Positions 1-5,415 of a stretch of 7,417 bases of DNA are shown one piece after another. The stretch is taken from contig JALOPA010000078.1 of NCBI GenBank assembly GCA_025454125.1, positions 1 to 7,417 on the forward strand, written 5' to 3'. Numbering within the stretch: the first letter of the stretch is position 1; the number at the start of each line of letters is the position of its first letter. The position numbers and the translations under genes were made by a program. The notes under the pieces were generated by a model. That model was not told the origin of the DNA. It saw only the letters and a program-made list of their open reading frames with translations, and made no database searches. This DNA comes from Thermodesulfobacteriota bacterium (GTDB taxonomy: Bacteria > Desulfobacterota > DSM-4660 > Desulfatiglandales > HGW-15).

Positions 1-52
1 TGACAGGTCATTTTCATAGGTGAATGAGCACGGGTCTTTTCAAGTACTGGGC

Positions 53-81
53 ACCTTATTGAAGCGAATCCGAGATGTCAA
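53..81 (-). promoter_or_regulatory. weak candidate sigma70-type promoter reading off the left edge
   Basis: On the minus strand a perfect TTGACA (76-81) is followed by a 17-nt spacer and TAAGGT (53-58), which matches only 3 of 6 consensus -10 bases. It lies downstream of the M23 gene and would drive a gene beyond the left edge. No ORF is visible to support it, so this is only a pattern match. Around it, 1-173 contains an 8-A run (103-110) and a small palindrome (136-149), but these are separated and do not form a convincing terminator. Confidence 0.2.
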
Positions 82-173
82 GCAACTTCTCAATAGGAGC
101 GCAAAAAAAATTGATCGAATAATCCTTGAGATACGAGGGGATAGCCCCTGAACCTTAGAGACGCCCCATCGTG

Positions 174-983
174 TTACCGGTCCTTCGGGGAAGGCCGCCA
201 CAGAGGATAGGGATCCAGAGGTTGCATGTTCTTCAAGGACAGAACCATCAGGTGGAGATGCGTAGGGGAACGTGCAACGGATGCATTTTTCCCTGTGCGC
301 CCTAACGTAGCAATCGGTTCTCCTCCTTGCACCCGGTTGCCGGGATTTACAAATATCTTTTCCAGGTGTGCACAGTAGGAGAACGCTTTCAAACCCGGAT
401 GATAGATCCATATATAATTGCCTCCCCTGATCTCCCGGCGATGATCCGACGCTTTCCAGTCCGAGAAAACCGATAAGACAATGCCCTCAGCCAGGGCCAA
501 TACTTCCACCGGTCCTGCCGTGAGGTCATCTCTGCCGTCCTGATTGCGGTCTCTTACAAAAACATCCTGGGCCGGATGGCCGAGGTGCCTGTTTCCGTCA
601 AGAAAACGATAGCCCTCCGGTTTGTAGCCGTCTCCGTTTTTTCCGCCTACATCCCTCAGCGAGTAACCGGCGAGGGGAAAGGTGATCTCCTTCCGGAATC
701 GGGCAGGGGGGAACTCCTTTTCAAGCCGGTCGGCCCAATAGGCCAGGAGCTTCTCTCCTTCCTGCCCGGACAAGACGGTGTCGCGAACCTGTCTCTCAAA
801 ATCCTGCCATTCGAGTGCAGTCCCGACGAGAGGCTGGGAACAGGCAGCGGGAGGGATCATACAGAAAAACAGCAAGAACAGTGCCACAACGAAACTGGGA
901 TGGCGCAAAAAGAACAGGGCGGGCATCAAGCCCGCCCCTATCCCGGTCAGTCTGGGTTTTGTCGCTGCTCCGGAGGCGCTCAC
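174..983 (-). CDS. M23 family metallopeptidase (LytM/LasA-like peptidoglycan endopeptidase), exported
   Basis: Likely zinc endopeptidase that cleaves peptide cross-links of peptidoglycan outside the inner membrane. From the first start (269 aa), the hydrophobic segment at about residues 31-47 ends in PPAAC-S. This could be a signal peptide or a non-canonical lipobox. The M23 core is at about 130-250: the first metal-ligand motif HxxxD (His136, Asp140), a YxxHL-type histidine (His206) and the HxH motif (His242, His244), all present. Between them is an Asp/Asn-rich segment DRNQDGRDD (145-153) resembling an EF-hand or dockerin calcium loop. The start used here is a GTG that overlaps the carboxypeptidase stop by 4 bp (GTGA), suggesting translational coupling. 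The ATG at 924-926 (residue 20) would give a more ordinary signal peptide and a 250-aa product. Neither start has a strong Shine-Dalgarno. The first 20 codons include a REP-like palindrome, which favours the shorter form. The family call is firm; the start is not. Confidence 0.87.
   Translation of the reverse strand: MSASGAATKPRLTGIGAGLMPALFFLRHPSFVVALFLLFFCMIPPAACSQPLVGTALEWQDFERQVRDTVLSGQEGEKLLAYWADRLEKEFPPARFRKEITFPLAGYSLRDVGGKNGDGYKPEGYRFLDGNRHLGHPAQDVFVRDRNQDGRDDLTAGPVEVLALAEGIVLSVFSDWKASDHRREIRGGNYIWIYHPGLKAFSYCAHLEKIFVNPGNRVQGGEPIATLGRTGKNASVARSPTHLHLMVLSLKNMQPLDPYPLWRPSPKDR
916..938. repeat. REP-like GC palindrome at the start of the M23 gene
   Basis: Perfect 8-bp inverted repeat GGGCGGGC (917-924) / GCCCGCCC (930-937) with a 5-nt loop ATCAA. 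It lies 43 nt after the carboxypeptidase stop and covers the alternative M23 ATG at 924-926. On the minus strand the stem is followed by TGTTCTTTTT, so the transcript could form a terminator-like or attenuating hairpin between the two cistrons. The sequence resembles dispersed REP-type palindromes of many proteobacteria. Membership of such a family cannot be shown from one copy. Confidence 0.6.
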
Positions 984-2173
984 AAGCCGATCCCGAACTT
1001 CCTGAACAGGCGGGTGAAAAAGCCCGCCTTGGGGATGGCGGCGGGAGACACGATGTCCACCTTCCCGATCACTTCCTCTTCGAGCTTCACCACCAGTTCC
1101 CCAAGCTTCTGCCCCTGCTTGACTTCACCCTCCAACTTCTCGGGCAGAAGGACTTCCTTCTTGATCGCGCTTTTCTTTTTGATCAGCATGGGGTAGGAGA
1201 ACCCGTCGGCCGTGACGCCTTTGAGCTTTTTTTGAACGGCCTCGGTGAGAACGATTTCGCGGTCAATCGTATCCCCTTTCTTGACGACCGGAACCATCTC
1301 GTAGAGGGGCAGGTACTTTTTCACCTTTTCCTCAACCACGTCATCGCGAATTTTGTGGGTCGGACTTCCCATGACCACGACGATGAGCCGGAAATCCCCC
1401 TTCCGGGCCGTGGCAACGATATTGTATCCGCTTTTTCTGTAGAAGCCGGTCTTGAGGCCGTCGATGGACGACACCCTCCCGAGGAGTTTGTTGTGATTGA
1501 CCATGGTGAGGGTGCTGTCGCGGAAAGGCTCGCTTCTAGCGGAGGTCCATTCCAGGAGCTTGCGGTACTTCAGAAGGTGTCGCGCGAGGATCGCAAGATC
1601 CTCAGGCGACGTGAGGTCCTCCTCTTCTCCCTTGGACGGGGGAAGCCCGTGGACCGATCGAAACTCCGTGTCGTTCATGTTCAAGGCCTTGGCTTTTTCG
1701 TTCATCAGGTCCACGCACTTGTCTTTGCTCCCTGCGATGAACTCGGCAATGGCATAGGCCGCATCGTTTGCCGATGCGATCAACATGGCCTTCATCAGTT
1801 CTTCCAGCGTGAAGGTTTCCCCCTCATCGAGATGGACCTGGCTCCCTCCCATTTTCATGGCGTCCCGGGAAGCGGTGATCGTGTCGGTGAGCTTGATCTC
1901 ATTGGCGGCCAGCTTCTCCATGACCAGCAGGGAGACCATGAGTTTGGTGATGCTGGCGGGTGGCCATCGGAGGTGTGTGTTGGCCCCCTCCAGCACCTTC
2001 CCGGTGCTCGCCTCCACGACAATATAGGCTTTGTAGGGTTCTTCCTGGTCGCCGGCTTCCTTGGCCTGGGCTTGAGGGGTCTGTGGCCGGGCCTTCTTTT
2101 GAGACGCGGTTCTGCCGTAGGCGGGGCTGACGGCAAAGAGCAAAAGCACGAAAACAAGAATCCATCGTTTCAT
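980..2173 (-). CDS. dacA: D-alanyl-D-alanine carboxypeptidase, PBP5/DacA type (peptidase S11)
   Basis: Low-molecular-weight penicillin-binding protein that removes the terminal D-Ala from peptidoglycan pentapeptides in the periplasm, limiting cross-linking. The 397-aa product begins with a signal peptide (hydrophobic 4-17, cleavage probably after AYG at 18-20). A short Gln/Lys/Ala-rich linker follows. All three serine-transpeptidase motifs are present: SxxK as SITK (catalytic Ser74, Lys77), SxN as SAN (134-136), and KTG (241-243). The beta-rich PBP5 C-terminal domain spans about 288-378. The last 15 residues (383-397) are an amphipathic, basic and aromatic segment typical of the membrane anchor. 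Length is normal for the family. The ATG has AAAGGTG 9 nt upstream. The stop overlaps the M23 start, giving a two-gene cell-wall unit. The 172-bp upstream gap contains a stable hairpin and only a weak promoter-like sequence. The symbol is used in the family sense; dacC or dacF-like naming is equally possible. Confidence 0.95.
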   Translation of the reverse strand: MKRWILVFVLLLFAVSPAYGRTASQKKARPQTPQAQAKEAGDQEEPYKAYIVVEASTGKVLEGANTHLRWPPASITKLMVSLLVMEKLAANEIKLTDTITASRDAMKMGGSQVHLDEGETFTLEELMKAMLIASANDAAYAIAEFIAGSKDKCVDLMNEKAKALNMNDTEFRSVHGLPPSKGEEEDLTSPEDLAILARHLLKYRKLLEWTSARSEPFRDSTLTMVNHNKLLGRVSSIDGLKTGFYRKSGYNIVATARKGDFRLIVVVMGSPTHKIRDDVVEEKVKKYLPLYEMVPVVKKGDTIDREIVLTEAVQKKLKGVTADGFSYPMLIKKKSAIKKEVLLPEKLEGEVKQGQKLGELVVKLEEEVIGKVDIVSPAAIPKAGFFTRLFRKFGIGL

Positions 2174-2211
2174 GGTTCAGTACACCTTTCCTTTATTCGA
2201 GGGAATCGTCG

Positions 2212-2259
2212 ATCGTCTTGCCGGGAAGGACACCGCTCGCGGCTGTGCCGGAAGACGAT
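2212..2259 (-). other. long stem-loop in the dacA leader
   Basis: Nested inverted repeat: 2212-2219 pairs with 2252-2259 (8 bp), 2221-2224 with 2248-2251 (4 bp), and 2230-2236 with 2239-2246 with one bulged base, closing on a tiny loop. It ends 38 nt before the dacA ATG and 86 nt beyond the hydrolase stop. No T-run follows on either strand, so a classical intrinsic terminator is unlikely. It may be a leader RNA structure, an mRNA-end stabiliser for the upstream unit, or a REP-like repeat. Confidence 0.45.
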
Positions 2260-2345
2260 GAAGAGATGTTTAAATGATTTGCGGCCCAAAAGCAAGAGCG
2301 TCGAAAGTTCCACCCCTGCAGGTCTGAAGCGCCGTTCAAGCCGGA

Positions 2346-3122
2346 TCAGCGGCCGAGAGTCTCCACAAAGGAAAGCAGGGCCCGGTTGAAGAGGTCCGGC
2401 TGCTCAGACATCACCATGTGCCCGGCCCGGGGGATGAGGACGAGGCGGGATCCGGCGATGGCTTCGTGCAGATACTTGGAGTACTTGACCGGGGTCAGCT
2501 GATCCTCTTGGCCGCAAAGCACGAGGGTCGGGAGCTTGATCTCGGAAAGCCGGTCCCGGATATCGAATTGATTGCAGGCCATGAAATCGTTGTAGATCAC
2601 GGAGGGCGCGCACTGCCGGCTCACGCGGATGAACTCTTCCCTGATGACCCTGGGAGTCGCAGAAGAAAAGGCGAACTGGTCGATGCTTTGGAAGAACGCT
2701 TCGGGATCCTCACTCAGCATCTGGAAGATCGCGCGGGTGACGGCGAGCTTTGCCCCTGTCCCGACCAGCACCAGCCCGCACAAACCGGCCGGGGGGTTGA
2801 GCCCGAGCTCCAGCGCGACCGCGCCGCCCATCGAGTGCCCCGCCAGGACAAAAGGCCCTTTTCCGAAAACCGCTTCCGCACCCTGTCGAACCCGTTCCGC
2901 GTAGGGGCTGATCCGCTCTTCTCCCGGCGGGCCGGAGCCCCCGTGCCCCGGCAGATCGATGCGGTAGACCGAGTGCTTTCCCTCGAAAAAACCGACCTGC
3001 TCCTGCCAGATCTCCCCATTTCCTCCTGCGCCGTGGACAAAGAGAAGGGAAGGGGCCTTTTCCGTTCCCACGGACTTCGGCTCCAGAACGTGCAGGACTT
3101 TTCCCTTGAGGTCAAGGATCAT
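2346..3122 (-). CDS. alpha/beta hydrolase fold protein
   Basis: 258-aa soluble hydrolase without signal peptide or membrane segment, so probably cytoplasmic. The canonical fold is clear: oxyanion-hole HGAGG (30-34), LPGHG after strand 4 (58-61), nucleophile elbow GHSMGG (95-100, Ser97), acid in GQEDQLTP (Asp207) and catalytic His235 in AGHM. A cap region lies at about 125-190. Such proteins include esterases, lactonases, C-C bond hydrolases (MhpC/BioH-like) and haloperoxidase-like enzymes. The sequence does not settle the substrate. The ATG is 5 bp beyond the stop of the LysM gene, and no good Shine-Dalgarno lies directly before it. Translational coupling to that gene is likely. Whether it works on a cell-envelope ester or merely shares the transcript is unknown. 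Confidence 0.9.
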   Translation of the reverse strand: MILDLKGKVLHVLEPKSVGTEKAPSLLFVHGAGGNGEIWQEQVGFFEGKHSVYRIDLPGHGGSGPPGEERISPYAERVRQGAEAVFGKGPFVLAGHSMGGAVALELGLNPPAGLCGLVLVGTGAKLAVTRAIFQMLSEDPEAFFQSIDQFAFSSATPRVIREEFIRVSRQCAPSVIYNDFMACNQFDIRDRLSEIKLPTLVLCGQEDQLTPVKYSKYLHEAIAGSRLVLIPRAGHMVMSEQPDLFNRALLSFVETLGR

Positions 3123-3127
3123 GGGCT

Positions 3128-3718
3128 TTACGGAGCGACCACCAGTTTCTGGCCCGCTTGAATCGTGTCCTTCTTGGTCATGTTGTTGAGTTTGAGAAGC
3201 TGATCCGCAGGGATGTTGTATTTCTTGGCGATGCTGAAAAGGGTCTCTCCGGGCTTGACTTCATGAACCTTGGCCTGAGCTCCCGGTTTCTTTTGGGGGG
3301 CGGGCTGGGCCGCCGCCGGCTTTTCCGCATGCTGGGCCAGCTTGTCGATCCGGTCTGCAAGGGAGCGCTGATTGCCCTCGACCTTTGCGATCGACTGCTG
3401 GAGCGCCTTGATCTGGCCGTCCACCGCGTCCACCTTCTTTGCCGCGGTTTCAGAGGCGGCCGCCCTTTTTTCCGTCTGCTCCACACGGGTTTTGAGGGCG
3501 TTCAGCTCCTCTGTGACCGCTTTGTCTCCCCCTCTGAAAAGCAGCACCAGCAAGAGGATCAGAATGATCCCGATCAAGCCCCACAGCAGCATGGGCCTGC
3601 CCGGGGGATTCGAATCCTGCGGGTTCCTGTTGCGGCGAAGGCTGGCTTTTTGCCTGGCCAGGTCCTCCTGCATCTCGCCAAAAATCTCCTGGGTGTCGGA
3701 ACTGACCTCCCGAGTCAT
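3128..3718 (-). CDS. membrane-anchored coiled-coil protein with C-terminal LysM domain
   Basis: 196-aa protein in clear modules. A polar cytoplasmic head (1-40) is followed by one transmembrane helix (about 43-62, Ile/Leu-rich). Then come a charged helical segment likely to form a coiled coil (about 65-132), a Pro/Ala/Gln linker (133-149) and one LysM domain (about 151-194, with PGETLFSIAKKY and the ending AGQKLVV). LysM binds N-acetylglucosamine-containing glycans, so it probably tethers the inner membrane to peptidoglycan. No catalytic domain is present. The ATG has a strong Shine-Dalgarno AAGGAG (3725-3730) at 6-nt spacing. It is first in a unit with the alpha/beta hydrolase, with a candidate promoter 50 bp upstream. 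The neighbouring carboxypeptidase and M23 endopeptidase suggest a shared role in wall remodelling (inference). Confidence 0.88.
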   Translation of the reverse strand: MTREVSSDTQEIFGEMQEDLARQKASLRRNRNPQDSNPPGRPMLLWGLIGIILILLLVLLFRGGDKAVTEELNALKTRVEQTEKRAAASETAAKKVDAVDGQIKALQQSIAKVEGNQRSLADRIDKLAQHAEKPAAAQPAPQKKPGAQAKVHEVKPGETLFSIAKKYNIPADQLLKLNNMTKKDTIQAGQKLVVAP

Positions 3719-3767
3719 AACCTACTCCTTCTGAAAATGGCATATGATTGAAAAGACGTTTCGAGCG

Positions 3768-3796
3768 AATGTACCTCATTAGAGCGGAGATTGCAA
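3768..3796 (-). promoter_or_regulatory. candidate sigma70-type promoter of the LysM-hydrolase unit
   Basis: On the minus strand TTGCAA (3791-3796, 4 of 6 matches) is separated by exactly 17 nt from TACATT (3768-3773, 4 of 6 matches). The predicted start near 3761 would leave a leader of about 40 nt carrying the AAGGAG ribosome site. Its position right before the first gene of a unit supports it; the match itself is moderate. Confidence 0.4.
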
Positions 3797-3812
3797 CAGC
3801 CTTGTCCCTCAA

Positions 3813-3834
3813 GCTGTCGGCTTCAGCCGACAGC
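3813..3834. repeat. perfect 10-bp palindrome, REP- or terminator-like
   Basis: GCTGTCGGCT (3813-3822) is followed two bases later by its exact complement AGCCGACAGC (3825-3834). It would form a 9-bp stem with a 4-nt loop in RNA. It sits 55 bp beyond the flavoenzyme stop and just upstream of the candidate LysM promoter. No U-tract follows on either strand. It may protect or end the upstream transcript, or be a dispersed repeat. Confidence 0.5.
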
Positions 3835-3848
3835 GGTTCACTCGCCTT

Positions 3849-3871
3849 CGCCGCAGATGCCCCGTGCGGCG
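3849..3871. repeat. second stem-loop after the flavoenzyme gene
   Basis: CGCCGCA (3849-3855) and TGCGGCG (3865-3871) form a 7-bp GC-rich stem with a 9-nt loop, starting 17 bp past the oxidoreductase stop. With the palindrome at 3813-3834 it makes two hairpins in tandem in a 170-bp gap. There is no T-run, so it is at best a weak or factor-dependent termination region. Confidence 0.35.
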
Positions 3872-3888
3872 GCGCGGGGAGCTTCACT

Positions 3889-5049
3889 TCAAAGAGGCAA
3901 ACGATCACACCTCGCCGCCTTGAAGGAGGAAACGTCGATGCCCGGCGATCCATCCGCAATCCACTCGGCGAGGATCTGTCCGGTGATGGGCGACAGGGCG
4001 ATGCCGTCCCCCTCGTGTCCTGCGGCCATGAACAGGCCCTCAACGCCGGGGACCGGTCCGAGGAAAGGAAGGCCGTCAGGAGTGGACGGGCGAAGACCCG
4101 CAAAGGTTCTGATCACGCGCAGGTCCCGCAGCAGGGGGAGAATCCTCGATGTTTGAACCGCAATCCTTCGCATGGCCTCCCATGTGGTCTTTCGGTCAAA
4201 GCCGACAAACTCCCGTGTTGACCCGAGAAGAAACCCTCCGCTCAGGGTCTGTTCAATGGAGATGCCGAGGTCACCGGAGCCGGCCAGGGCCGGGTTGTAT
4301 TTCGCCGCGATGTACTTCGCCGAAAGAAGACCGCGGCGGAGCAGGGGAGCACGAGCCTCGGTCACGACGATCTGACCCCGTCGAGGTATGATGGGGATTT
4401 CCAGGCCGGCCATGCGGCCGATTTCCGGCGCGTGCACACCGGCCGCATTGACCACGGTGTTCGTTTCAATGGTCCCTGCGGCGGTTTTTACACCGACGAT
4501 CCGATCGCCATGCAGACTGAAACCCGTGACCCGGGTGTGAGGGAAGACCTCAGCGCCCTTGTCCCCGGCCCTTCGCAGAAAGGCCAGCGCAAGAGCAATA
4601 GGGTTCACCTGGCCGTCCAGCGGAGAGTAGGTGCACCCCAGAATCCCTTTTGACAAAGAGGGTTCCAGTTCTCTTGCCTGTTTTCCATCGAGAAGGGTGA
4701 CGTCGAGCCCGGTCTGTTTCTGCTCCTCCACAAAAAGGCGCATGGCCTCGAGTTCTTCCTGTGTTTCTATAATGATCATCCCTCCGAGAGCTCTGAATTC
4801 GATGTCCCGGCCCAGCTCGTTTTGAAGAGAATCGAACCGTTTTCTGCTTTCCATGGCCAGTTTCAAATGAGGGCCGGGTCTCTTGGACTGAAGGTAGACC
4901 AGGCCGTCACAGGCCCCAGAGGTCCCGGATACGAGACCCCCTTTTTCCAGAAGGACGACGGAGAGCTTCCGCACCGCGAGGTGATAGGCGACGGAAGAGC
5001 CGATCACTCCCCCTCCAATGATCACCACGTCGGACTTTGACGGCAGCAA
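3889..5049 (-). CDS. FAD-dependent oxidoreductase, DAO / glycine-oxidase-like family
   Basis: 386-aa flavoenzyme that probably oxidises an amino acid or other secondary or primary amine. An N-terminal Rossmann motif GGGVIG (12-17) follows a beta strand and is completed by the ribose-binding acidic residue in LLEKG (Glu35). A second FAD-contact motif NAAG lies at 201-204. The C-terminal FAD-closing region runs from RPSTPDGLPFLGP (320-332) through AAGHEGDGIALSP (342-354). The layout and length match the DAO superfamily: glycine or sarcosine oxidase, HcnC, opine and hydroxyproline dehydrogenase beta subunits. The last groups work with alpha and 2Fe-2S partners, none of which is visible here. The start is TTG, fixed by a GGAGG 8 nt upstream and by the need to keep the FAD motif; no ATG is available before residue 66. 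It lies downstream of a TRAP permease, so its substrate may be what that transporter imports. The exact substrate is not determinable. Confidence 0.9.
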   Translation of the reverse strand: MLPSKSDVVIIGGGVIGSSVAYHLAVRKLSVVLLEKGGLVSGTSGACDGLVYLQSKRPGPHLKLAMESRKRFDSLQNELGRDIEFRALGGMIIIETQEELEAMRLFVEEQKQTGLDVTLLDGKQARELEPSLSKGILGCTYSPLDGQVNPIALALAFLRRAGDKGAEVFPHTRVTGFSLHGDRIVGVKTAAGTIETNTVVNAAGVHAPEIGRMAGLEIPIIPRRGQIVVTEARAPLLRRGLLSAKYIAAKYNPALAGSGDLGISIEQTLSGGFLLGSTREFVGFDRKTTWEAMRRIAVQTSRILPLLRDLRVIRTFAGLRPSTPDGLPFLGPVPGVEGLFMAAGHEGDGIALSPITGQILAEWIADGSPGIDVSSFKAARCDRLPL

Positions 5050-5057
5050 GGCTTGAT

Positions 5058-5062
5058 CCTCC
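5058..5062 (-). promoter_or_regulatory. ribosome binding site that fixes a TTG start
   Basis: GGAGG on the minus strand with an 8-nt spacer to the TTG at 5047-5049 of the FAD oxidoreductase. No ATG or GTG lies between this site and the dinucleotide-binding motif at residue 12, so the site decides the start. Confidence 0.75.
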
Positions 5063-5108
5063 GGTTAGGTCAGGAACTCCGTGCCGGAATCCGGGGATGA
5101 GCGGCACG

Positions 5109-5415
5109 GGTTCGAGTAACAGTTTAGCTCTTTGAAAAGGATGGCTCAGGCCACGGGGGTCCCTCCAGAAACAGAACAACGAAGACGCCACACCTCAGTG
5201 GCTGGCTTTAGGCCATGGGTGAGGCGGGCGGAGGGCTACCGGAGAACTTGCCATATGAATTGCCGCTGGCAGGTGCCGGTGAAACCTCGCCGCCCGCCTT
5301 CGCTGCACCTTATCTGCTGAGTCTTTACCGCACACTCTTCGTTTTCTGTTTCTGGAGGGACCCCCGTGGCCTCTTTCTGCATTTATTTCAAAGAGCTAAA
5401 CTGTTACGGTTCTGA
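5109..5415. mobile_element. MITE-like fold-back element with flanking direct repeats
   Basis: This explains nearly all of the 338-bp gap between permease and flavoenzyme. Outer arms 5116-5137 and 5386-5407 are perfect 22-bp inverted repeats. A second block, 5149-5184 against 5337-5371, is complementary over 35 bp with a single extra base. The arms are separated from it by unlike 11- and 14-nt spacers. Further inside, 5222-5231 pairs with 5290-5299 (10 bp), 5238-5242 with 5276-5280, and 5247-5253 with 5267-5273 (6 of 7), so the whole 292 bp folds on itself. Directly outside are GGTTCGA (5109-5115) and GGTTCTGA (5408-5415), similar in the same orientation like a target-site duplication with one indel. 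No transposase or convincing ORF lies inside. It reads like a non-autonomous element; a structured RNA is the alternative. Confidence 0.65.

Noticed and set aside
103..149. Intrinsic terminator after the M23 gene (palindrome 136-149 plus T8 on the minus strand)
   Set aside because: The 5-bp stem is separated from the T-run by 25 nt, too far to work as a standard terminator.
815..2389. A 524-codon open frame on the plus strand
   Set aside because: It lies antisense to the carboxypeptidase and M23 genes, shows low-complexity His/Gly/Arg-rich composition and no domain; it is a shadow of GC-rich coding on the other strand.
5116..5407. Integron attC site
   Set aside because: Too long, and the ends do not fit the RYYYAAC / GTTRRRY core sites; no integrase is seen.
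5116..5407. Retron non-coding RNA (paired outer repeats with inner stems)
   Set aside because: No reverse transcriptase gene nearby, and the arms are far longer than the usual a1/a2 pairing.
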